Source: Gnetum montanum (lineage: Eukaryota; Streptophyta; Gnetopsida; Gnetales; Gnetaceae). Taken from it: a stretch of DNA of 27,635 bases. The stretch spans positions 543,719-571,353 of the forward strand of contig MNCI01017535.1 of NCBI GenBank assembly GCA_015680685.1. The letters are read 5' to 3'. Numbering within the stretch: the stretch's first letter is position 1; each line of letters starts with the position of its first letter. Shown piece by piece: positions 1 through 8,177 of the stretch. The notes below the pieces were generated by a model, which was not told where the DNA came from, ran no database searches, and worked only from the letters and a program-made list of their open reading frames with translations. A program made the translations under genes and the position numbers.

Positions 1-358
1 ACTCCTCCCTTGTACTAAACGCCAAGTGATCGTACGCCTTGTTGTTATGGTACTCTCATAGTTGTTCGCCATGGGATGAAACAATGCGATGTCACTGATT
101 AAAGGAATGGACGTGGTCCTGATCTTGGAACGATGGGTTAATGACACCTTAATTATGCTTTACACATAGGATTCATTGTGCCCTGGGTCAGTAACCTTAT
201 GTCCCGATCTCTACGATCTCTTTCTCTACCTCGTCTCATCTCACTGTTCATGTAATTATAGCTCGTGTCTCGTGTAGCATAGAATTTTCATCTCATTTTG
301 GTGATATTTAGATGTGTGTGTTTTATGGAGTTAGTGCAGATTACATTTAACCCTTCTA
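1..358 (+). other. Non-coding post-pol spacer of element A
   Basis: No reading frame of note and no similarity to the pol or gag traces elsewhere in the window. Its place upstream of the conserved hairpin matches the spacers of B and C, but the base sequence has diverged beyond what I can align by eye. Confidence 0.5.
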
Positions 359-439
359 GTGCCCACGGACACTTTAAGTGTGATTACACAAGGGTATAAT
401 AGGTTGAAACCTGCTTTGGGGAGGACCCACTTGTGTAAT
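359..439 (+). promoter_or_regulatory. Conserved structured element, copy A (stem-loop)
   Basis: Perfect 10-bp arms ATTACACAAG (383-392) and CTTGTGTAAT (430-439) enclose a 37-nt loop. Inside the loop AGGT-TGAA-ACCT (401-412) can form a small hairpin, followed by CTTTGGGGAGGACCCA. A second short hairpin, ACACTT/AAGTGT (369-381), lies just upstream. Copies in B (- strand, 6847-6925) and C (19861-19937) keep the same pairing and loop length with different stem bases. TATAAT occurs in the loop but is not conserved in B, so I favour an RNA structure over a promoter. The function is unknown. Confidence 0.65.
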
Positions 440-751
440 TTTGTTGTAATCTTCATTAATTCTCTAGCTAGAACACACAATTTCTTACCCTCAGCTTAAT
501 TTTCATAATTTTCTTCCCCTATTATTATTCCTCAAAATTTTAACGTTCCAATGTACCATTACATTCCCTTTCCTTCATAACTGCCAAATTTTTTAATTGT
601 TAAATTCACATCATCATCATTACGAGTGCCTCTCAAATCCATGTAATTACCCTTGAATATATTAATACTTACTAATGTCCTCAATAGTTAACATTAATTT
701 CAAGAACAATTACAAAAATTTGGTATTTTCATGTGTCTCACATCAGTTGGG
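440..751 (+). other. AT-rich spacer of element A
   Basis: Pyrimidine-rich non-coding sequence between the hairpin and the accessory ORF remnant. In B the corresponding gap between hairpin and accessory ORF start is about 940 bp and is followed by some 2.3 kb of coding trace that is missing here, so a deletion probably lies near 740-780. Confidence 0.45.
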
Positions 752-1168
752 ATGAGATATCGCGTCCCACGAGATATCGCGTACGTGGTTGAAAAACTAG
801 ATGTCGCAAACTTTGAACTTGCAGTGGTAAAAGAAAGCTACTAGGGACAAAAAGGTGTTGTAACTGACTTGGCTCGATGGCTAACAAAGCTTCACGAATA
901 CAAAGACAAAGCCAAAGCCTATGAAGAGGAACGACGGGTGTTCGCGGCATGGTATGTCAAAGCTAATCAGATTTTTTCGTAACTACCCTATCCGTGGGAG
1001 GTGCCGACTCCATCAAACATCAGAACATTAGCATGGACAACATAAGATCCTTGGATCGAAGAGGAGAAGCTCCAGGCCATTCTTCAGCATCGTCAACCTT
1101 CGAAGCTTGGAGCACGTGACAAAGGGAAAGCACCCATGAAGGAGCCACTGCCACTAGGAACTACATGA
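752..1168 (+). pseudogene. C-terminal remnant of the post-pol accessory ORF (element A)
   Basis: One frame can be read from about 752 to a TGA at 1166-1168, broken by internal stops (for example TAG near 841, TAA at 980-982). It aligns with the end of the accessory ORF of element B (- strand, 3132-3550). Shared blocks include YVVEKL/YVQ-KL, ELAVVKE/ELQVVKV, the LAR-W/LARRM segment, PWEVPTPSNI/PWKVPTPTNI, EEEKLQAIL/EDEKLQALL, and a basic tail ending in PLPLGTT/PPLPRT. The charged, helix-prone residues before PWEVPTP continue the coiled coil seen in B. The N-terminal part of the protein is deleted. Its function is not recognised. Because it matches an independent insertion in the same frame and order, it is a real former coding region and not chance. 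Confidence 0.7.
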
Positions 1169-1305
1169 GTTCGACATTTTTGTAATTGTAGTATTTTTTC
1201 TCTATGTTGTGTCTTCCCACACTGCGGAATCTTTTCATTTTGTTCTCTCCAGTTAATAATCCCATACCTATCCACTGTGTAATCAATGAAGCTTGTTCTC
1301 CTTGT

Positions 1306-1341
1306 AACTCGAGGATGAGTTTTTATTCAGTCGTGGGGGTA
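1306..1341 (+). promoter_or_regulatory. Polypurine tract and conserved pre-PPT motif, element A
   Basis: GTGGGGGTA directly precedes the LTR start TGATGAG. AACTCGAGGATGAGTT (1306-1321) lies about 20 nt upstream and recurs at the same distance in B and, more weakly, in C. The purine tract is the expected plus-strand primer site for reverse transcription. Confidence 0.75.
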
Positions 1342-1426
1342 TGATGAGACGTGAATCGCATAGACCACGATATTGCATCTTCCCCTGCAATATTGCGTAT
1401 GCGATATCGTAGTGCACTGCCATATC

Positions 1427-1434
1427 TATAAATA
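1427..1434 (+). promoter_or_regulatory. TATA box of LTR A
   Basis: TATAAATA, 85 nt into the LTR, followed by AGAGGTGGCTCTCCC. The same motif and downstream words occur in LTR D, and TATAAATA is at an equivalent place in LTRs B, C and E. Confidence 0.65.
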
Positions 1435-1756
1435 AGAGGTGGCTCTCCCTTATTTGGAATCCCAGTTTTAGAGTAGCGAAGCTTTGGCAGTTTGATCCCT
1501 CCAGAGTTAGATTTTTTCCCGTGTCTGCCCGCAGTGTGGTGAAAGTAATTGTATAGTGTCTTTATTCGAGTGTGCTGTACTTGGACATGCACATGACTGG
1601 CAATAAAGATCGAGATTACTTCATCATTGCAGCATTCACTTTGTTATTTATTTATCTATTATTTATTTAATGTTATTTACTATTTTTACTCTCTCACCCT
1701 TAAACTCCTAGAACGCGGAACGAGTACGACTTGATTACGAGCATTTAAGTGTGATT

Positions 1757-1889
1757 GCTTGGTAGCCTAGTGGTGTAGCTAGGATCTACGCTTGGTAACC
1801 CAGTGGCGTAATTGGGATCTGCGCTTGGCAATCCCAGTGGTGTACCTAGGATCTACAGTTGGTAGTCCCAGTGGTAGTCGTGCACGAGG
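1757..1889 (+). repeat. 33-34-bp tandem repeat inside LTR A, four copies
   Basis: Copies start at 1757, 1790, 1823 and 1857, each with GCTTGG(T/C)A then CAGTGG or TAGTGG, and the first three end GGATCTRC. The fourth is diverged at its end. LTR B has about two degenerate units and LTRs C and E about one, so copy number varies between LTRs of the same family. Confidence 0.8.
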
Positions 1890-2220
1890 TCCAAGATGTG
1901 TACGGTTGATCAAGGAATCGGTTGCTCGTCGCACTTAGGCTAGATTAGATTTTCTTACCCTTTTCTTCCTAGCTTAGATTAGCTAATTATTATTTTCCAC
2001 TGCCTTCAGGAGTAGCATAGATTAGGAACACATCATACACCTCATCTGGACTAAACCATATGTGACAAATATAATACTAGTCCAGGTGGGAAGACAACGA
2101 ACTGCGACCTAAGGATAACTGTCTAGGTGCTACAACTAGTCCATCTGCGAAGTTCAACCAGATCACACGTGCGACGCTCGTTTTGTATGGTTGAGTGTAG
2201 GGGTACCTCGCCACTCATCA

Positions 2221-2895
2221 TAGATATTATTCAGTTTTAATTGTACTAAGTGCCAACATTGTGAAAATGAGGATAAAGTCTAAGTCTAAGTATGATAGAA
2301 GTGTAAATCTATTCTTGCCTATGGTGATAAGTATCCATTCATGGCTTACCGTCCACATCATAGGCTCATGTAACTATTACTGGGATTACCAAGTGAATCC
2401 GCTATTGAAAAAATCAAGTGAAATCACTACTGGGTTATCAAACGATTACACTTTATGCTCAAAACCAATCATGCTTATATCACCTTACTAAAAGATGTTG
2501 AAAAGTAAAGTATTTAAAGAATTTAAATGACATGATGAAAGTAAACATGCTAAAAAGTAAAAGTAAAATTAAACTAAGTGATATGCTACAATGGTGAAAA
2601 CAATCTTGATTTTTATTATTGGTCATGAATTATGCCCAAGAACAAGCCACTTGAATAGAGACTTTGTACAACTATTAGTCACCGCACTATGGGCATTCAT
2701 GCTAATTCTAAGTCTAAGTTATGAAAACAAACTAAAAAAATTTGACTAAGTGTTGGTGAAAGTTGTTTGTTTTGACACAACAGTGGGTTGGTATTTATAA
2801 GCATAACCATGACCCACTACATCGTATCTACAATGACATGCAAAGCTATGATATCGTAGATACAATATTGTAGTTGATAGAGAATGATTTTATCA
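2221..2895 (-). repeat. 3' LTR of element B, truncated
   Basis: Sense start TGATAAAATC at 2895 after the PPT. TATA box TATAAATA is on the minus strand at 2799-2792, with GATATCGTAG and CAATATTG motifs upstream of it (2845-2880). Central words match LTR A (GAGCATAAAGTGTAATCG with GAGCATTTAAGTGTGATTG). The match stops at 2221, equivalent to about position 2010 of LTR A, leaving the last 210-230 bp missing, where element A begins. Confidence 0.75.
2792..2799 (-). promoter_or_regulatory. TATA box of LTR B
   Basis: TATAAATA on the minus strand, 96 nt from the LTR start, with palindromic GATATC motifs just upstream as in the sister LTRs. Confidence 0.55.
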
Positions 2896-2932
2896 TACCC
2901 CCATGACTAACTGAAAAACTCATCCTCAAGTT
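2896..2932 (-). promoter_or_regulatory. Polypurine tract and pre-PPT motif, element B
   Basis: Sense CATGGGGGTA abuts the LTR start. AACTTGAGGATGAGTT (2932-2917) lies upstream, as in element A (AACTCGAGGATGAGTT). Confidence 0.75.
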
Positions 2933-3131
2933 AAAACAAAAGGAGATTAGAGTTTCTTACAAAATTGTGGAATCATATATAGACTTTGACATGATGACTT
3001 ATATACATGACGGACTCTCCTATGAATATTGCATTATGGTTTGAGTGGTATTTCCTAAATTATCATGCATTGCATGATTGACACATTTGAAAAAATAAAA
3101 TAAAATAAAATAACAAAGCTCAATGCAGTCT

Positions 3132-5903
3132 CTAGGTTCTAGGTAGTGGTGGCTCTTCCATTGACTTCTTTCCTTTATTGTTGGGCTTCCGAAATTGGTA
3201 CATGTTCAAGAGTGCCTGAAGCTTTTCGTCTTCAAACCTTGGATCATGTATTTTCTAGGTGAATTCAGCAATGTTTGTTGGAGTTGGTACTTTCCATGGG
3301 CATGACAACTATGGAAACATTTTGTTCACTTTCACATACCAAGCCACAAACTGCCTTCTTTCCTTCTTTAAATGCTTTGGCTATCTTTCTTAATTCTTGA
3401 TAATTTGTCATCCTTCGAGCTAGATTTTCTACTACATCCTTCTGATCTTGGTTGTTAACTTTAACCACTTGAAGCTCAGAGTTTGTAATGTGAAGCTTCT
3501 ACTGTACATATTTATTGTTTGCAAACTCCTTTTTATATAATCAATAAACTATGACCACTTGCTACTGCAGTTCTATTCTAGGCATGCTTGCTATTAACAT
3601 GGCTAGATTAGCATATTGAAAATTTGCTAATCCCATGTATTCTATTAAATTCTCTATCTATAGGTCTTGATTCTTGGTTTTATGTTGGTGGATGTGGGTA
3701 AGACTATCCAAGATTGGCTACTAGTTAGGTGTTTGTGTTGTGATTGAGCTGATCTTAGCTTTGGCCATATGGATTTCCTTTTCATTGATTTGTTTGTACA
3801 TGCCCACTTAATCCTTGAAGTGCTCCTTCAGTTGTTCATGTTTTTTGGCCTTATTCTTTTATGTGGTGATTTTAATAGTTGAATTTTTTTTGTATGGCAC
3901 GTACTTCTTCCATTGATAAGGTCTTATTCTCTATAGTTAATTTTTTCATATAAAGGCTGACTCTGGAAAACTGCTTCCTTAGCTAATGAATGCTTTCTTC
4001 TAGCACAATTTTCTACTTCTCGATATCAATCAACCTTATATTTTCAATAACAACTCTTTTTTTTCTTCTTCTAAGATAATTAAGGCTTTGACATGGATGT
4101 AGATTTGTGCTTCTGCCATTGAGGTGTTTCATGTTGCCTTTTCTTTTTCCATTTCCATTTGGATGTATATGACCATCAATTGGTCCATCTGTTCAATTCT
4201 AAATTGTTCTAGATATTTTGGTGTAATATATTATGTAGGGTCTTGTCTTATGGCTCTCAATGTAGCTAATTCTACTTGTAACCTTTGCACCTCATTTTCT
4301 TCATGCTATGCTTTGATTTTTGTCATTACCAACTTGCCCTTGGTTGAAATTAGTTCTAACTACACTATGATGATATCACTTGGGATATCAAAAAGATTAT
4401 GCATTACTTGACCAATCTATAGCAGTAAATCCAAAATATCTTCATGCTCTTCTAGGAACATGGATGTTCTAGCTATGGTTTCAACATTTTTGTTCTAGTC
4501 ATATCAATCAGTGGCATAACATGAATATTAAAAGATTCTTTGATATGATCTATTATTACTTTTGTAGCTCCTGTTACATCCTAGTGTTGCATTATCACTA
4601 CTATGGCTTCTTCTCTAGTTTCTAATGTCACCTAAAAGGATGTAGCATTTCCAAAGATCTATTATGTCTAGTCCTCATCCTCTGCTGCTTGTAATGAGAT
4701 TTGACCACTTGTAGGTCCTATTGATATAGTAGGCTTATTTCGATTGTCTCGCACCCTATACATGCCTAAAACCTCTCTGCTTCCCCAACTTATTGTTTTG
4801 GCTATTTATTACAAATGGCTCATGGAGGGCCAGTAGTCTTGCTGTGCTGGTGGAGTGCTTGCCCTTGGTCTATTAGCAATTGGTATTGATCCATTGGGTC
4901 CTATTTGTTCTATTCATGTGGCTAGAACATTTCCTGCTAGTGTAGACTCAGTTTCTCCTTTAGTGGCCACTAGTTTTTCCACTTTATCCTTCTTGGATGG
5001 CACTAGTTTTGAAATTTCTATGTATGAAGCATTCTGGGCTTTATGAAGAACATCATTTATGTAGCCCAGAATTCCTACTTGTTAGCATAACCTTCTGATA
5101 AGATAAGAGAATGGTAAGATGGGTTTCCCTACCTTCTTTTCTTCAAATCTTCTTTGGATTTCCAAAAATAATAAATGAGCCATGTTAGCTTGGAATTATC
5201 CCATGAGGATGGCACTTCCTCTAGCAACATAAGTGGAAATTTTGTTTAATTTTTTTGTTAGGAAAATATGGTAGGTCCCAATCTTGAAATAGATATTCTT
5301 TGCTATGAACAATCTACTATATTCCTTCTCACTTGTTCCATAGGCCTTCTACAACCATAACTTCTTTACCTTTGTGTCAGACCTTGTAGAGATTTGAGCT
5401 ATGTTGGCTCTAACATTTGGAAGATTTAGTGCTTTGGCTATTGATTCAACTAAATATGACATTGTGATTCCTTCAATCTTAATGGTGGCATTATCTTGTT
5501 TATTTTTACAAAATTGATATATTTCTCCCAAATATCATTTGTTATTATATGAGAGTGTGGGCTAAAGAGGAGAGTCTTGGAGTTGCTCTTGAATATCAAC
5601 ATGGGAAAATTGCATAAATGATCCAAAGTTGAGTTCCACTATGACTGTGGACATGATAGATTTTTTTTAGATGGCTTGAAGGCATTCATTTGACAGTGTG
5701 AGGCACTATCCTTATTCTTAAGTAGGTAGTGCATCAGCTTTAGCTTGCATGGATTGCCCTATGGCAGGTGTAGGCTGATGGATACTGTAGGATTGGGCCT
5801 CTTGCTTAGCTTGTGGAGTTTGCTCTCTAGTTTGTCCTCTTGCTCTGGGTCTTTTACCCCTTTGTTATGAGGGTCCTTTAGCGACAAGCCTTTTAGGAGG
5901 CAT
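3132..5903 (-). pseudogene. Post-pol accessory ORF of element B: basic N-terminus, globular domain, long coiled coil
   Basis: A coding trace of about 920 codons starts at ATG 5903 (MPPKRLVAKGPS) and ends at TAG 3132-3134 (PPLPRT). The first part stays in one frame to about 4500, then shifts near 4490, near 4050 and near 3870. Domains in order: a K/R/P/Q-rich N-terminus; a globular part at about 5530-4990 with LNLPNVRANIAQIS, SRLFIAKNIYFKIG and LPFSYLIRRLC; a Q/S/P-rich linker; a long charged helical region at about 4450-3270 (ENEVQRLQVELATLRAI, IENKTLSMEEVRAIQKKF), probably coiled coil; a basic C-terminus. The globular part recalls the plant 'putative transposon protein' domain often written PF20167, from memory. 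I see no clear membrane segment, so it is not a typical env-like protein. It has over 20 stops. Its role is unknown; DNA-, RNA- or Gag-binding is conceivable. Confidence 0.65.
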
Positions 5904-6147
5904 CTACAATCATAAAGGATTTGTTAAAGATTATCCAAAGATTTCAAATGAGTTTCCAATAGTTCATAATCCTTTTTGGATTTTTTGGATTTGATTAAGA
6001 TCAATCCTTATCACTACTTTTTACTCTTATTAAGATTGCAAAGTTAAAAAAAATTAAAAGAAACCCTTAATTTTTGTATTTCCTAATGTTTTACAAGCAA
6101 GTGTGTTCTTTATAATCTCTCATGATTGTTGTCCCTTATTTAACATG

Positions 6148-6240
6148 TGTTTGAATGATTAATTATGAAGGATTGTTAAGCTCATTAGCCTTATGTTTGA
6201 ATGATTGATTAGGAAGGATTATTAAGCTTATTAGCTTTTA
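6148..6240 (-). repeat. 46-bp tandem duplication in the spacer of B
   Basis: 6148-6193 and 6194-6240 are adjacent direct copies, both starting TGTTTGAATGATT and sharing GAAGGATT(G/A)TTAAGCT and ATTAGC. They differ by only a handful of bases. Confidence 0.8.
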
Positions 6241-6846
6241 TTTTTTTATTTAGTTAAAATATGATCAATTCTTGTTGTTCTTACTCTTAATATGGTCTTC
6301 TAGGTGTTAGAAAAATTTGGTGCAAATCACATAAACTATGTGTATGACTTTCCCCCATGACAAAGTTGGTCACTCCATGATTAAGAGGGTTTAAGAATCA
6401 TGGAAATCAAAGTTATGGAGAGAAAGTTATGAATATTTGAAATTTGGATGTTAGAGGATTAGAAAAACAATATGAACTCTTCTTGTGTGGAATGAAGGAA
6501 TGAAAACTTTTTTTAACTTCTCATGTGTATATATTGATTTTTATCAAGGATACATCCTAGATATGATATCACCTTGAAAAATTTCAATATTTTGAGCAAT
6601 TTTTGATGAAAAAATTGAATGAATTGAAGAGTTTGGAAGGTATAGAGATGGTCCAAATGATTCTTGATCATGAGTGATGCTCATAATGTAAGAATTTGTC
6701 ATCAAGAGTGTGTGAAATAAGGAATTTGGTTGGTAAAAAATGCCGAATGTATGATCAAAGATGAGTAGATAGGAAAGTAACAATGATCGCTTAAGTGTTT
6801 TGAAGGAACAAGATGATGTGAAATTAGTCAAGTATGAAGCACAAGA

Positions 6847-6925
6847 GTTATACAAGTGGATCCTTCCCAAAGCAATATTTAGCCCTTAGTGCCCTTGTAT
6901 AACCATACCTACAAGTATTTGTAGG
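6847..6925 (-). promoter_or_regulatory. Conserved structured element, copy B (stem-loop)
   Basis: On the sense (minus) strand, GTTATACAAG (6903-6894) and CTTGTATAAC (6856-6847) form a perfect 10-bp stem around a 37-nt loop ending GCTTTGGGAAGGATCCA. A second hairpin, CCTACAA-ATAC-TTGTAGG, lies just upstream (6925-6908). Compared with copy A, stem positions 1 and 5 change as pairs (A-T to G-C, C-G to T-A). The loop lacks a TATA box. The accessory ORF starts about 940 nt downstream. Confidence 0.65.
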
Positions 6926-7343
6926 CACTCAAGAAGTTGAATGTAAAATATACCTGTCTTCTAGGGCATAAATATTAGTGTTGCCTCAATGAAAAAGAAA
7001 CACTATATTATACAAATCCATTGAATTATGATTACATATAATAGTGAGGTGAAATGGGAGTAGCATGAATTATAGAAAATGAGACATGAGGTGTCTTACC
7101 ATAGGTATAATGAATTCTATTTCTGATACATGGTTAAAGTAATCATTAACCCTTCTGTCCAAGATCCAAACCAAGTCCATATCACTAAATAGTGATGTCA
7201 CATTGTATCATCCCAAAACTAACAACCATAAGACTATCACAACTGCAAGAAATATTAACACTTGACAATGAAGTTTAAGGAAGTAGTTTATTAATAGCAC
7301 ACTTTATTTTTTAAAGGAGACTTGGTCATTGGACAAAGGAGTC

Positions 7344-7556
7344 CCTTTAGGCATGGGTAACATGTCTTTCTAGCCTTGTAACCAGTGCAAGTCCAAGAAA
7401 CCTTAAAATTCCTAAGAAGTCACCTACCTTTAGGCATGAACAACATGTCTTTCTAGTGGAATCCTTAGAAATTTTTATTCTATGCATTTATTAGGTTATT
7501 ACTATGTTAACCTTACCAAATGACTACCTTCAGGCATGGGTAACATGTCTTTCCAG
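7344..7556 (-). repeat. Three spaced 30-bp repeats in the spacer of B
   Basis: On the plus strand CCTTTAGGCATGGGTAACAT and the following GTCTTTCTAG occur at 7344-7373, with near-identical copies at 7427-7456 and 7527-7556. Start-to-start distances are 83 and 100 bp. The intervening sequence is only weakly similar. Confidence 0.75.
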
Positions 7557-8177
7557 TGACACAATAAGCTAGCACTTATTTAAGCCACACTTCCATTTTT
7601 TATTAGAACTCAAGTGAATAATACAACTTAATAGTAGGATAAGACTCATAGTAGTAGCTTTAGAGAATCCAAAAAATATCCTTGATGTCAGACCCTTTTC
7701 ATTTCCACTTAGTTCTTCTCTTTTCTAAGGCATAATGATCACAAGTTTATTTTAGTTTTATTGGAAAAAGAATATCATTATGTCCATGGTAAGAATCTCT
7801 TATTATTGGAAATGAGTGGATTGATGATGTGGGCTTACTTTATATATAATTAGTCCTTCAATGATTTGATAACATAAGGTGAATTTCTCATTGTTTAGAC
7901 TACATCTTGTTTTATTCTTTTACACTTTAATGAAAAGTTCAACAAAAATACGTGCATGAAAGATAATAAGAATCATGGAAAAATGCTAAAAATAGAAAAA
8001 TGTATGAATAGAAAAAATGTATAAAAAATTTAAAAAGTATTAAAGAATGAAAAATGAGTAAGAAAATAAAAAAAGTATGAAAGAATAGAAAAGATACTAA
8101 AGAATGTGAAAAATTTATAAGGAACAATAAAAATATCACAAGAATCAAAAAGGAGGACTTGGTGCCGGAGGGTCAAA

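Larger units (their letters stand above)
1..2220 (+). mobile_element. Element A: 3' part of an OTA-type gypsy retrotransposon
   Basis: In order I see post-pol spacer, a conserved hairpin (383-439), the C-terminal remnant of an accessory ORF (752-1168), a polypurine tract and a complete 3' LTR (1342-2220). The 5' part lies outside the window. To its right is the 3' LTR of element B, cut at 2221 in the opposite orientation, so A most simply inserted into B's LTR. CpG dinucleotides are commoner here than in B or C, which suggests a younger insertion. Orientation follows from the PPT-LTR order and the accessory ORF frame. Confidence 0.85.
1342..2220 (+). repeat. 3' LTR of element A (879 bp)
   Basis: Starts TGATGAGACG and ends CCACTCATCA, a 6-bp terminal inverted repeat TGATGA/TCATCA. 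U3 is short: three GATATC/GATATT/CAATATT palindrome-like motifs at about 1367-1410, then TATAAATA at 1427-1434. The central part carries four copies of a 33-34-bp tandem repeat (1757-1889). The last 130 bp match the ends of the C, D and E LTRs (GGTTGAGTGTAGGGGTACCTCGCCACTCATCA-like end). It is the most complete LTR in the window and the reference for the others. Confidence 0.9.
5904..8177 (-). other. Spacer of element B between pol and accessory ORF
   Basis: No sustained coding trace. It contains a 46-bp tandem duplication, the conserved hairpin, three spaced 30-bp repeats and, just downstream of pol (7940-8150), a tract that is T-rich on the sense strand. Element C has a similar T-rich tract at the same relative place (18650-18800). 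Confidence 0.6.

Noticed and set aside
391-400. TATA box within the conserved hairpin as an internal promoter for the accessory ORF
   Set aside because: TATAAT or TATAAAA occurs in copies A and C, but B has GGCACTAAGG at this place while its stem is perfect, so the structure is the conserved feature.
3132-5903. Accessory ORF as a classical env-like gene
   Set aside because: I see no signal peptide or clear transmembrane helix; a long coiled coil and basic ends dominate.
7939-8148. Low-complexity minus-strand open frame rich in Phe, Leu and Ile
   Set aside because: It is a T-rich non-coding tract also seen after pol in element C; its membrane-like look is compositional.
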